Shown in pieces: positions 1-7,774 of a stretch of 64,000 nt of DNA; position 1 is the stretch's first letter; every line of letters begins with the position of its first letter. A model generated the notes under the pieces. That model was given only the letters and a program-made list of their open reading frames with translations. It did no database searches and was not told where the DNA came from. The stretch is from Spirulina sp034932185 (GTDB lineage: Bacteria > Cyanobacteriota > Cyanobacteriia > Cyanobacteriales > Spirulinaceae). The stretch lies in NCBI RefSeq assembly GCF_034932185.1, contig NZ_JAYGHW010000065.1:1-64000 (forward strand), written 5' to 3'. The position numbers were made by a program, and so were the translations under genes.

Positions 1-164
1 TGGATAGCCAAGGTCGCGTCATCAACACCTGGGCGGACATCCTGAACCGCGCTAACCTCGGTTTTGAAGTGATGCACGAACGCAACGCCCACAACTTCCC
101 CTTAGATTTGGCTTCTGCTGAGTCTGCGCCTGTGGCTCTGACTGCTCCTGCGATCAACGGTTAA
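1..164 (+). CDS. psbA: Photosystem II D1 protein, 3' end (partial)
   Basis: This is the last 53 codons of the D1 reaction-centre protein, whose 5' part lies outside the window. The translation contains NTWADILNRANLGFEVMHER followed by NAHNFPLDLA, the lumenal C-terminal region that ligates the Mn4CaO5 cluster (His332, Glu333, His337, Asp342 and Ala344 in the usual D1 numbering). After the mature end at LDLA comes the extension SAESAPVALTAPAING, which the CtpA protease removes in cyanobacteria. The frame runs from position 3 to a TAA at 162-164. A strong hairpin terminator follows 30 bases downstream. Cyanobacteria usually carry several psbA copies; which one this is cannot be told from the C-terminus. 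Confidence 0.97.
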   Translation, partial: DSQGRVINTWADILNRANLGFEVMHERNAHNFPLDLASAESAPVALTAPAING

Positions 165-194
165 GATTCTGGTTTAACAACCAATCTATAACTG

Positions 195-227
195 AATAAA
201 GCCCCCTCATCACGAGGGGGCTTTATT
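195..227 (+). terminator. Intrinsic terminator of psbA
   Basis: A perfect 14-bp stem (AATAAAGCCCCCTC, loop ATCAC, then its complement) is followed by TTTATAAAG. It begins 30 bases after the psbA stop codon, as expected for a highly expressed monocistronic gene. Confidence 0.88.
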
Positions 228-251
228 TTATAAAGCAAGAAAACGAACACG

Positions 252-587
252 GTGAATTTACTACCCTATTCCGAAAATGCTGTAGTTGACATTCGCAAAC
301 TTCGAGACTACTGCCTTAACCAAAATCATGATGATGGTAAGCACAAAGCCCGTTTATTTTCTGCTATTTTAGGGATGACTGATGCTGACGCTGAAGAGCT
401 ACGCAAAATTCTTCTCAAAATTGTGAAAACCCAAGTGGCTCATCCAGGACGGCAAGATGCATATGGGCAACGTTACACTATAGATTTCACGCTTGAATGG
501 CAAAATAGAACTGCAATCGTTCGGAGTGGCTGGATTATTGAAAATAATTCTGATATTCCAAGATTAACAACTTGCTATCCTCTGTAG
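252..587 (+). CDS. DUF6883-like protein
   Basis: A 111-residue protein starting at GTG. The sequence resembles the DUF6883 family: an N-terminal segment LPYSENAVVDIRKLRDYCLN, a central helix LFSAILGMTDADAEELRKIL, and a C-terminal sheet-like part ending VRSGWIIENNSDIPRLTTCY. No signal peptide or membrane span is seen. Only 19 bases separate it from the next gene, so the two are probably co-transcribed. DUF6883 genes are, as far as I recall, often next to DUF4926 genes, which is the arrangement here. The biochemical function is unknown; a toxin/immunity-like relationship is only an inference from the tight pairing of two small proteins. Confidence 0.75.
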   Translation: MNLLPYSENAVVDIRKLRDYCLNQNHDDGKHKARLFSAILGMTDADAEELRKILLKIVKTQVAHPGRQDAYGQRYTIDFTLEWQNRTAIVRSGWIIENNSDIPRLTTCYPL

Positions 588-606
588 CTTTTGAAGGTGA
601 TATAAA

Positions 607-855
607 ATGAAAATGAATACAGTCAAGTTACTTGATGTAGTCGCTCTGGTTGTTGATCTCCCCCAGTACAATTTGTGTCAGGGGCAGGTGGGGACGGTTG
701 TTGAAATTTTGGCTAGTGGGACGGCATTTGAAGTTGAGTTTAGCGATCGCACCGGCCGTACCTATGAGTCTCTTGGGCTATGTCCAGAACAAATTATGGT
801 GTTACATTTTGAGCCAATTGCTCCCAGTTCAACAACTGTAATGGTTACAGCATAG
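607..855 (+). CDS. DUF4926-like protein
   Basis: An 82-residue protein starting at ATG with an upstream AAGGTGA ribosome-binding stretch. The core VKLLDVVALVVDLPQYNLCQ followed by GQVGTVVEIL and a conserved aromatic/acidic stretch (FEVEFSDRTG) matches the small beta-barrel DUF4926 family. The last dozen residues are poorly conserved in character. It sits 19 bases after the DUF6883-like gene and is likely in the same transcript. DUF4926 has no established activity; its small SH3-like barrel would suit a binding or neutralising partner, which is inference only. Confidence 0.77.
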   Translation: MKMNTVKLLDVVALVVDLPQYNLCQGQVGTVVEILASGTAFEVEFSDRTGRTYESLGLCPEQIMVLHFEPIAPSSTTVMVTA

Positions 856-1133
856 GCGGGAGAAGAATTCAATTGGAGCATATTTCTGGAAGCCGCTCAA
901 GCGAACCATCAAGCCAAAAGCTTTAATGGGTAAGGTTTCTATGCCGACTATAAAGTTTTGTATATGATGTGTCTAATAGTTTGGGACACCTCGATATTTA
1001 TATGCTAGATTCATCTTTGAGTTTGGCTGTGAAAGAAATTTAATTTCCATAACCTTCAAGTAGATCGACTGCTTAAGGAGATTGCTATAAAGGAAAAAAC
1101 TACTTTACTGATTTATAAGTTTTAAGGAGATCT

Positions 1134-1922
1134 GTGGGCGAAGAACTGTGGCGGCTCAGTAAGCGTCGAAAAGCACTCAATCAACTACACGAAATTGAAG
1201 AACGCCAAAATACTACGCTTGTCGTTCACTATTCGTGTGAAAGTTTTTATGACAGATCTGATGGTTCAACACCAAGAATCACGTCAATTGCTGTCCATAA
1301 CTTTACATCAGGTCAAACCGAATCTTTTTCAATTCATAAAATTGCTGAGTTAGATAATCTTCTAAATACAGAAATTGTTGATAGGTACAATCATCTTGAG
1401 CGTCGGATGCTTGACGAATTTTTTGATTTTCTGAAAATGAACGAAAAATACACTTGGGTTCATTGGAATATGAGGGATATTAATTATGGTTTTCAAGCCA
1501 TTGAGCATAGATATCGGGTACTAGGTGGTAATCCAATACGTTTGCCTGAAGAGCGGAAGTTTGATTTAGCTCGCGCTCTTATGAATGTTTATGGCAAAAA
1601 CTATATAGGCCATCCTCGACTGGAAAGTCTTACAAAGAAGAATAAAATTTCTGATATTGGATATCTGAATGGGCCAGATGAAGCAATTGCATTTGAAGCT
1701 AGGGAGTTTGTGAAACTTCATCAATCAACACTTCGTAAGGTTAATGTCATTGCAAACATTCTTGAACAAACACTGGAAGGAAATTTAAAAACAGATGCCA
1801 AGTGGTATCAGGTTTATGGATTTCATCCAAAGGCTTTGTTAGAAATTATCACTGAGCATTGGTGTTGGAGCTTAGCTGGTGTGATTGCCACAATTATCAC
1901 AATTCTGACTGTTTTTCGATAA
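1134..1922 (+). CDS. Unknown protein with C-terminal membrane anchor; possibly exonuclease-like fold
   Basis: A 262-residue protein starting at GTG with a good AAGGAGA site at 1123-1129. I do not recognise a named family. Residues about 28-70 (TLVVHYSCESFYDRS, then RITSIAVHNFTSGQ) look like the first strand pair of a DEDD-type 3'-5' exonuclease, where DxE would be replaced by SCE. WVHWNMRDINYGFQAIEHRY (about 103-122) could be the second exonuclease motif. The last 22 residues are a hydrophobic span (WSLAGVIATIITILTVF), so the protein is probably tail-anchored with the main domain in the cytoplasm. The surrounding region has lower GC content and accessory genes, suggesting acquired DNA. The nuclease relationship is inference; catalytic acidic residues are not all visible. 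Confidence 0.6.
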   Translation: MGEELWRLSKRRKALNQLHEIEERQNTTLVVHYSCESFYDRSDGSTPRITSIAVHNFTSGQTESFSIHKIAELDNLLNTEIVDRYNHLERRMLDEFFDFLKMNEKYTWVHWNMRDINYGFQAIEHRYRVLGGNPIRLPEERKFDLARALMNVYGKNYIGHPRLESLTKKNKISDIGYLNGPDEAIAFEAREFVKLHQSTLRKVNVIANILEQTLEGNLKTDAKWYQVYGFHPKALLEIITEHWCWSLAGVIATIITILTVFR

Positions 1923-2057
1923 ACTGTCTGAAAATTTAGTCGGGCGGATTCCCGGAAGCTTTTGTTTCGTGCTGACTTCAAGATAATTTACAGTCGCCTA
2001 ATCAAATTTTTTAGGTACTTGTTACCGCTTACAGTGACAGGCGATCGCCCTCCTGCA

Positions 2058-2630
2058 TCACCACCTAACGTCCTCATAGATCTGTGCCATCGTGAGTTGC
2101 AGATCTACAGACTCTAGATACAGATCATCATCTGCATTCAACAGTTCCACTGTCCAATAACCTGAAGCTTGGCGACGATAGACTTCAACCTTGATGCAAT
2201 CCTGGGAGACCAATACATATTCCTGTAAACTTTCCAAGTTTTGATAGTGCATCAGTTTTTCACGCCGATCCGTTGCCTCAGTCGTTTTAGAAAGAACCTC
2301 AATAATTAACGTCGGTTGCGTTTTGAAATATTCCTCATTGTCTTCCGGGTGACAGGTGACAAGGAGATCCGGGTAGTAAAAAATGTCATTCTTCACCCTC
2401 ACCTTCATGTCCGACATGAACGTGCGGCAACCAGTCCCCCGCAAATGGGGCCGGAGTTGGGCAAAGAGATTACCCGCAATCAGGTTGTGGGCTTCGCTCG
2501 CTCCGGCCATGGCGAACACATAACCGCTAACATATTCATGGCGGATGCTGCTGGCTGCTTCAGCTTCCAGATAGTCCGCCACGGTCAACAACCAGAGAGG
2601 CGATCGCATCGGTCTTACTCCAAAATCCAA
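2058..2630 (-). CDS. Uma2-family (DUF820) restriction-endonuclease-like protein
   Basis: A 190-residue protein of the Uma2/DUF820 family, which is greatly expanded in cyanobacteria and adopts a PD-(D/E)XK nuclease fold. Visible family features are the N-terminal LTVADYLEAEAASSIRHEYV, the segment GNLFAQLRPHLRGTGCRTF, then DMKVRV, and the core DIFYYPDLLVTC...PTLIIEVLSKTTEATDRREK, where the D, E and K of the fold sit (PDLLV, IEVLSKTT). The first 15 residues before LTVADYL are probably not conserved, so an internal Met at about residue 8 may be the true start. It is monocistronic, convergent with the preceding gene and divergent from clpB. The role of these single-domain proteins in the cell is not established. 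Confidence 0.85.
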   Translation of the reverse strand: MDFGVRPMRSPLWLLTVADYLEAEAASSIRHEYVSGYVFAMAGASEAHNLIAGNLFAQLRPHLRGTGCRTFMSDMKVRVKNDIFYYPDLLVTCHPEDNEEYFKTQPTLIIEVLSKTTEATDRREKLMHYQNLESLQEYVLVSQDCIKVEVYRRQASGYWTVELLNADDDLYLESVDLQLTMAQIYEDVRW

Positions 2631-2784
2631 GGGGGTCTTAACCCTACTCTAAAGCAATGGGCAGCGATCGCCCCGCCCCACTGATGGCGAAAACCCTACC
2701 CGATCTAGGGGGATAATCCCTAATCTGAGTCAGAGCCACAACCCTTTAGAATAAAAAAATCATGACAGTTTAAATCAAGCTCCT

Positions 2785-5409
2785 ATGCAACCCACCAATC
2801 CTAATCAATTTACCGAAAAAGCTTGGGCTGCGATCGTCAAAACCCCCGAAATTACCAAGCAAAATCGCCAGCAGCAGCTTGAAAGTGAACACCTATTAAA
2901 AGCCCTATTGGAGGATAACGGCCTAGCCAGCAGTATTTTTAGCAAGGCTGGGGCGAGTGTGCAAACCCTGCGCGATCGCACCGACGAATTTATCAACCGT
3001 CAGCCCAAACTTAACCAAGTCAGCGACTCCGTTTATCTGGGCCGCAGCCTTGATACGCTCCTGGATCGGGCTGAGGCACACCGCAAAAAGTTCGAGGATG
3101 AATATATCTCCATTGAGCATCTGGTTTTAGGCTATGCTCAGGATGACCGCTTTGGTCGTGGCCTTCTGCAAGAAATTGGTCTCAACGAAGCCAAATTACT
3201 AGAAATCATTAAAAGTATTCGAGGCAATCAAAAAGTGACAGATCAGAACCCAGAAGGTAAATATGATTCTTTGGAAAAATATGGGCGGGAGCTAACAGAA
3301 TTGGCTCGGGCCGGAAAACTTGATCCCGTCATTGGCCGGGATGATGAAATCCGCCGCACGATTCAAATTCTTTCCCGCCGTACCAAAAATAACCCCGTTT
3401 TAATTGGGGAGCCGGGGGTGGGAAAAACCGCCATTGTTGAAGGATTGGCCCAGCGAATTGTCAGCCGTGATGTGCCAGATTCTCTCAAAGATCGGAAAGT
3501 GGTTGCCCTGGATATGGGGGCCTTAATTGCGGGGGCAAAATATCGGGGGGAATTTGAAGAACGCCTGAAAGCCGTATTGAAAGAAGTGACAGAATCCAAT
3601 GGGCAAATTGTTTTATTTATTGATGAAATTCACACCGTAGTTGGGGCGGGAGCCACCCAAGGGGCGATGGATGCGGGGAATTTATTAAAACCGATGTTAG
3701 CGCGGGGCGAACTACGCTGCATTGGGGCTACAACTCTGGATGAATATCGTAAATATATTGAAAAAGATGCGGCGTTAGAGCGGCGATTTCAATCGGTGAT
3801 GGTGAATGAACCGACGGAAATTGATACGATTTCAATCCTAAGGGGTTTAAAGGAACGTTATGAGGTTCACCATGGGGTGAAAATTGCTGATAATGCTCTG
3901 GTTGCGGCGGCAACCCTTTCTAATCGGTATATTAGCGATCGCTTCCTTCCCGATAAAGCCATTGATTTAGTCGATGAAGCAGCGGCAAAGTTAAAAATGG
4001 AAATCACTTCTAAGCCGGAAGAACTGGACGAAGTGGATCGCAAAGTGTTGCAATTGGAGATGGAGAAACTTTCCTTGCAAAAAGAAGCGGATCAAATGTC
4101 TCAAGAGCGGCTGAAAATTTTAGAAAAGGAATTAGCAAACTTTAAAGAGGAGCAATCTCGCCTTAATGCCCAATGGAATTCTGAAAAAGCGGTGATTGAT
4201 CAACTGCAAACCATTAAGGAAACCATTGATCATGTCAATGTCGAAATTCAACAGGCTCAACGGGATTATGATTATAACCGAGCGGCGGAATTGCAATATG
4301 GCAAGCTGACGGATTTGCAGCGACAGGCGAAGGAAGTGGAGCAAAAGTTAGCGGAGATTCAAACCACGGGTAAATCTCTCTTGCGGGAGGAGGTTTTAGA
4401 GTCGGATATTGCCGAAATTATTTCTAAATGGACAGGGATTCCGGTGAGTAAATTGGTGGAATCAGAAAAAGAAAAACTCCTCCATTTAGAGGATGAACTT
4501 CATGAACGGGTGGTGGGTCAAGATGAGGCCGTGACGGCGGTAGCGGATGCAATTCAGCGATCGCGTGCGGGTTTGGCCGATCCCAACCGACCCATTGCTA
4601 GCTTTATTTTTCTCGGGCCCACAGGGGTAGGAAAAACCGAATTAGCCAAGGCACTTGCCCGTAATTTGTTTGATACAGAAGCGGCGATGGTGCGGATTGA
4701 TATGTCGGAATATATGGAAAAACATAGTGTTTCCCGCTTAATGGGCGCACCTCCGGGCTATGTGGGCTATGAGCAGGGGGGGCAACTGACGGAAGCGATT
4801 CGCCGCCGTCCCTATTCGGTGATTCTGTTCGATGAAATTGAAAAGGCCCATGGTGATGTGTTTAACGTCATGTTGCAAATTCTCGATGATGGTCGCCTCA
4901 CCGATGCCCAAGGGCGGACGGTGGATTTCAAAAACACGATCATCATTATGACGAGTAATATTGGCTCGCAATTTATTCTTGAATTTGCCTTTGATGAAAG
5001 TGAGGCGCAGTATGAGGCGATGCGGAGCCGGGTGATGGATGCGATGCGGTCTAGTTTCCGTCCGGAATTTCTCAACCGAGTGGATGAAATTATCATTTTC
5101 CGCAACTTGATTAAGGCGCAATTGCGGAAAATTGTGCAGTTGCAAACGGAGCGGCTCAATCAACGGTTAGAGGAGCAAAAGTTAGGTTTACAATTGAGTG
5201 AGGAGGCGTTAGATTATTTGGCCGATAAGGGTTATGATCCCGTTTATGGGGCGCGGCCCTTGAAGCGGGCGGTACAGCGGTATTTGGAGACGGCGATCGC
5301 CAAGGAAATCCTGCGGGGTCGTTATCAACCGGGCGATCGCATTGATGTGGCCGTGGAAGGGGATCATTTGGTGTTTAAACAACTGCCGTCGGCGTTGCTG
5401 AAGTTGTAG
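2785..5409 (+). CDS. clpB: ATP-dependent disaggregase ClpB
   Basis: A full-length 874-residue Hsp100 chaperone that extracts and refolds aggregated proteins with DnaK. The N-terminal Clp repeat domain covers about 1-145 (NPNQFTEKAWAAI start). The first AAA+ module has Walker A GEPGVGKT near 206 and Walker B VLFIDEIHT. A long coiled-coil middle domain spans about 400-530 (EMEKLSLQKEADQMSQERLK and following). The second AAA+ module has Walker A GPTGVGKT near 611, Walker B VILFDEIEKAH and the C-terminal PVYGARPLKRAVQRYLE sensor-2 motif. The middle domain separates it from ClpC and ClpA. The length equals that of cyanobacterial ClpB1, the heat-induced form needed for thermotolerance. No CIRCE element is seen upstream. 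Confidence 0.97.
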   Translation: MQPTNPNQFTEKAWAAIVKTPEITKQNRQQQLESEHLLKALLEDNGLASSIFSKAGASVQTLRDRTDEFINRQPKLNQVSDSVYLGRSLDTLLDRAEAHRKKFEDEYISIEHLVLGYAQDDRFGRGLLQEIGLNEAKLLEIIKSIRGNQKVTDQNPEGKYDSLEKYGRELTELARAGKLDPVIGRDDEIRRTIQILSRRTKNNPVLIGEPGVGKTAIVEGLAQRIVSRDVPDSLKDRKVVALDMGALIAGAKYRGEFEERLKAVLKEVTESNGQIVLFIDEIHTVVGAGATQGAMDAGNLLKPMLARGELRCIGATTLDEYRKYIEKDAALERRFQSVMVNEPTEIDTISILRGLKERYEVHHGVKIADNALVAAATLSNRYISDRFLPDKAIDLVDEAAAKLKMEITSKPEELDEVDRKVLQLEMEKLSLQKEADQMSQERLKILEKELANFKEEQSRLNAQWNSEKAVIDQLQTIKETIDHVNVEIQQAQRDYDYNRAAELQYGKLTDLQRQAKEVEQKLAEIQTTGKSLLREEVLESDIAEIISKWTGIPVSKLVESEKEKLLHLEDELHERVVGQDEAVTAVADAIQRSRAGLADPNRPIASFIFLGPTGVGKTELAKALARNLFDTEAAMVRIDMSEYMEKHSVSRLMGAPPGYVGYEQGGQLTEAIRRRPYSVILFDEIEKAHGDVFNVMLQILDDGRLTDAQGRTVDFKNTIIIMTSNIGSQFILEFAFDESEAQYEAMRSRVMDAMRSSFRPEFLNRVDEIIIFRNLIKAQLRKIVQLQTERLNQRLEEQKLGLQLSEEALDYLADKGYDPVYGARPLKRAVQRYLETAIAKEILRGRYQPGDRIDVAVEGDHLVFKQLPSALLKL

Positions 5410-5419
5410 ACGGCAGAGA

Positions 5420-5441
5420 GGGGCGAAAAATTTTTCGCCCC
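5420..5441. repeat. GGGGCGAAAAA palindrome, copy A
   Basis: A perfect 22-bp palindrome made of GGGGCGAAAAA and its complement, followed by TAC. It begins 10 bases after the clpB stop and lies just before the end of the convergent glycosyltransferase gene. It is one of six related copies in the window. As RNA it would form a hairpin in either direction, so it probably acts as a bidirectional terminator or 3'-end stabiliser. Confidence 0.8.
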
Positions 5442-5453
5442 TACACATCCTCC

Positions 5454-6404
5454 TCATTGCAAAATCGAAATCTCCGCCATTTGGGGATCGAACACTGCTG
5501 ATTTTTGCCCCTGGCTCCGGGCGGCAAATGTCAATAAATCTAGCGGCGTTTGCACCACATCGAGAATTTTCCCCCTGAGCAAAGCCGGGGGCAATTCCTT
5601 AACCGCCCAACGAGCGAGGCGGTAGCTCAATTCTTGAGCCGTGAGGGAACGCATTAAGGGGACACCGTGCAACTGGTGGAGGTATTGGTTCGACCGGCCA
5701 TAGCGTCGCCATTGGCTTTGTAATTCTTTGAGCGTGCGGCGGTGGCGGTGCTGAACGATCGCCTCCGGCACAAACTGCCAACCACAGCCGGTTTCCCGCA
5801 AAATTCGCCAACAGAGATCCGCATCGCCTCCGGTGGTGAGGTGGGGACGAAATAAACCTGTGGTGGTGAGGAGCGATCGCCGCACCGCTAAATTCGCCGT
5901 CTGGCCGTAGGGGCAAAAGGGATGATTGAGGGTGTGGCGTTGGGAGAGGGTGGTTTTGCGTTCGGCGTAGCGTTCTAAGAGGCTATCCCCTGGTAAGGCG
6001 ACGACTTCGCCAACGCTGAGGCCGAGGCTTTGATCCGCAAAAGGGGCAACGAGGCGAGTGAGCCAATCAGGGACAGGGCGACAGTCGGCATCGGTGAAGG
6101 CGAGGATTTCCCCCCTTGCGGCAAGAATGCCCGTATTGCGGGCGGCATAGGAACTTTGGATCGTGGCTTCGAGGAGCGATCGCCCCTGCAACCCTTTCAC
6201 CCCCCAAGATTCCACCGCAGCGTTCAACAAAACAGGAGTCTGATCCTGGCTGTGGTTATCCACCAGCAAATATTCTACCTGTGTCCTGGGATAGGTTTGC
6301 TGCTCCACACAGGACAGCAGATCCGGTAGATCCGCCGCCCCGTTATAAATGGGAACAATCACCGAAACGGTGGGGGAATAGGGTGAAAGATTTGGACTCT
6401 TCAC
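5454..6404 (-). CDS. Family 2 glycosyltransferase
   Basis: A 316-residue GT-A fold glycosyltransferase that would transfer a sugar from a nucleotide-activated donor. The N-terminus SVSVIVPIYNG-type strand (VSVIVPIYNGAADLPDLLSC) and LLVDNHSQDQT bind the nucleotide. AFTDADCRP near residue 104 is the metal-binding DxD. GGDADLCWRILRETG carries the usual ED/DxD-type acceptor region. No membrane spans are obvious, so it is cytoplasmic or peripheral. The start lies 6 bases after the stop of the YggT gene, so it is probably the last gene of the minus-strand run from 9129. The donor and acceptor cannot be deduced. Confidence 0.88.
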   Translation of the reverse strand: MKSPNLSPYSPTVSVIVPIYNGAADLPDLLSCVEQQTYPRTQVEYLLVDNHSQDQTPVLLNAAVESWGVKGLQGRSLLEATIQSSYAARNTGILAARGEILAFTDADCRPVPDWLTRLVAPFADQSLGLSVGEVVALPGDSLLERYAERKTTLSQRHTLNHPFCPYGQTANLAVRRSLLTTTGLFRPHLTTGGDADLCWRILRETGCGWQFVPEAIVQHRHRRTLKELQSQWRRYGRSNQYLHQLHGVPLMRSLTAQELSYRLARWAVKELPPALLRGKILDVVQTPLDLLTFAARSQGQKSAVFDPQMAEISILQ

Positions 6405-6410
6405 CCCGCC

Positions 6411-6704
6411 TTAAACCAAGCTGTAGAGCAATCCCCCCACAAGCTGCACCAAAAACTGTCCCAAAAACGAAAGGGCAAAGAAGGCCAGCATCGGAGAAAT
6501 ATCTAATCCCCCCAAGGGTGGGATCAAGGAGCGAAACACATTTAAATAGGGGTCAGTAATCGGGCTGAGAGCACTGATCCCCTGTTGCGCCCAACCGGCC
6601 CCTTGGAACCAGGTGAGTAAAACGCGGATTAATAAAATAACCGTGTAGAGGTTAAGAAAGTTTTGTAGGCCAACGACCAAAACTCTAACAACATCAGCAT
6701 CCAT
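6411..6704 (-). CDS. YggT family membrane protein
   Basis: A 97-residue integral membrane protein of the YggT/YlmG (Ycf19) family. The N-terminal helix FLNLYTVILLIRVLLTWF, the conserved motif SPITDPYLNVFRSLIPPLGGLDISPM and the last helix FFALSFLGQFLVQLVGG are all present. The ATG at 6704 is preferred over one 45 bases upstream because family members begin just before this point and an AGGA stretch precedes it. In cyanobacteria and plastids this family is linked to cell division, nucleoid distribution and cytochrome b6f assembly; the exact function of this copy is not known. It lies 57 bases downstream of a small membrane protein gene and just upstream of a glycosyltransferase gene. Confidence 0.9.
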   Translation of the reverse strand: MDADVVRVLVVGLQNFLNLYTVILLIRVLLTWFQGAGWAQQGISALSPITDPYLNVFRSLIPPLGGLDISPMLAFFALSFLGQFLVQLVGGLLYSLV

Positions 6705-6761
6705 AGGGCAATTTCCTACTGAAATAACGACTTTCTTTGCATTGTACAAGTTGAGGCTGAG

Positions 6762-7025
6762 TTATGGCTCTGGCGAGGAACCATTCACAGAACCAAGCTG
6801 CTCCCGCACATCGTCGATCGCCAGGTTCAACTGGGCGATTTTGCTCTCTAAGCTGCGCCGGGCCCCCTCAATGCTCTCTTCCGTGGGTTCTTGGCCTTCT
6901 AATTCTTCGCTGGCGGCGTGGGGCGATCGCCTCGAAGCCGCCAACGCCCCCACAATCCCCCCCACAGCACCGCCAATCAAGGCCCCCAGTAGGAAACCGC
7001 TGCCAAATCCATCCCGTTGACTCAT
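6762..7025 (-). CDS. Small YtxH-like membrane protein
   Basis: An 87-residue protein starting MSQRDGFGSGFLLGALIGG. Residues about 8-30 are a glycine-zipper membrane span (GFLLGALIGGAVGGIVGALAA), followed by a charged segment and a short amphipathic helix (ESIEGARRSLESKIAQLNLA) likely to form a coiled coil. This architecture, one glycine-rich span plus a coiled coil, is typical of YtxH-type gas-vesicle/stress-associated small proteins common in cyanobacteria. It lies between upp and the YggT gene in the same direction, with gaps of about 40-57 bases. The function is unknown. Confidence 0.72.
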   Translation of the reverse strand: MSQRDGFGSGFLLGALIGGAVGGIVGALAASRRSPHAASEELEGQEPTEESIEGARRSLESKIAQLNLAIDDVREQLGSVNGSSPEP

Positions 7026-7067
7026 GATTTAAAATCCCCTTAAAATTGGCTTCAATCTGGGATTATT

Positions 7068-7718
7068 TTAAGTCCCGAAGGCGCGATCGCCCGCATCCCC
7101 CAAACCCGGCACAATATAGCCGTGGTCATTTAACCCCTCATCAATCATCGCTGTATACACCGTGAGGCTGGGATAGGCCGCGCTCAACTGCTGCAAAGCA
7201 GGGGGAGCCGCCACCACGCATTCAATGCGCACATTGGCAGGATCAACACCCCGACTCACCACTTCCGCCATCGCCGTCATGATTGATCCCCCCGTGGCTA
7301 ACATCGGATCAAGAATCAAGACCCGCGTATCAGGAGCCAATTGGGGCGGTAATTTATTCAAATAACAACTATTATCCAGGGTTTCCTCATTGCGGACTAA
7401 GCCCAGATGGTAGGTGGAGGCCAGAGGCAGAAGGGTTTGCGCCCCATCCAAGAGGGCCAGGCCCGCCCGCAAAATGGGAACGAGGGCAATGGGAACCATG
7501 GGATCGATCAGCGTGGCGGGGGCTTCAGCCAAGGGAGTTGTCACCGTTGTTTCTCCCGTGGGGAGCCAATGGCGGCTGACTTCGTAGGTAAGCCAGCGGC
7601 CCAACTCCGTCATCGCACTTTTGAACAACACTGAGGGGGTATCGCGATCGCGGGCCACCCCCAACCAATGCTTAATCAGGGGGTGATCCGGGACGTAAAC
7701 GCGCAATTGTAGGGTCAT
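7068..7718 (-). CDS. upp: Uracil phosphoribosyltransferase
   Basis: A 216-residue enzyme that converts uracil and PRPP to UMP in pyrimidine salvage. Family signatures are the N-terminal VYVPDHPLIKHWLGVARD, the stretch PILRAGLALLDG, the PRPP-binding loop VLILDPMLATGGS, and the C-terminal uracil-binding segment GYIVPGLGDAGDRAFGT. Length and order match bacterial Upp. It starts at ATG 7718, 56 bases after the YihY gene, and is followed 42 bases later by a small membrane protein gene, so it is embedded in the minus-strand run. Confidence 0.95.
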   Translation of the reverse strand: MTLQLRVYVPDHPLIKHWLGVARDRDTPSVLFKSAMTELGRWLTYEVSRHWLPTGETTVTTPLAEAPATLIDPMVPIALVPILRAGLALLDGAQTLLPLASTYHLGLVRNEETLDNSCYLNKLPPQLAPDTRVLILDPMLATGGSIMTAMAEVVSRGVDPANVRIECVVAAPPALQQLSAAYPSLTVYTAMIDEGLNDHGYIVPGLGDAGDRAFGT

Positions 7719-7774
7719 GGGGGTTTGATGAGGACTACCAACCCTTTAGCATACTGCTTTTTTCCCCAGCAAAA

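Noticed and set aside
2316..2684. Plus-strand open frame opposite the Uma2 gene
   Set aside because: Translation has no family character; the minus-strand Uma2 frame is clearly conserved.
4738..5163. Minus-strand open frames within clpB
   Set aside because: They lie opposite the conserved second AAA+ module and are shadows of its codon use.
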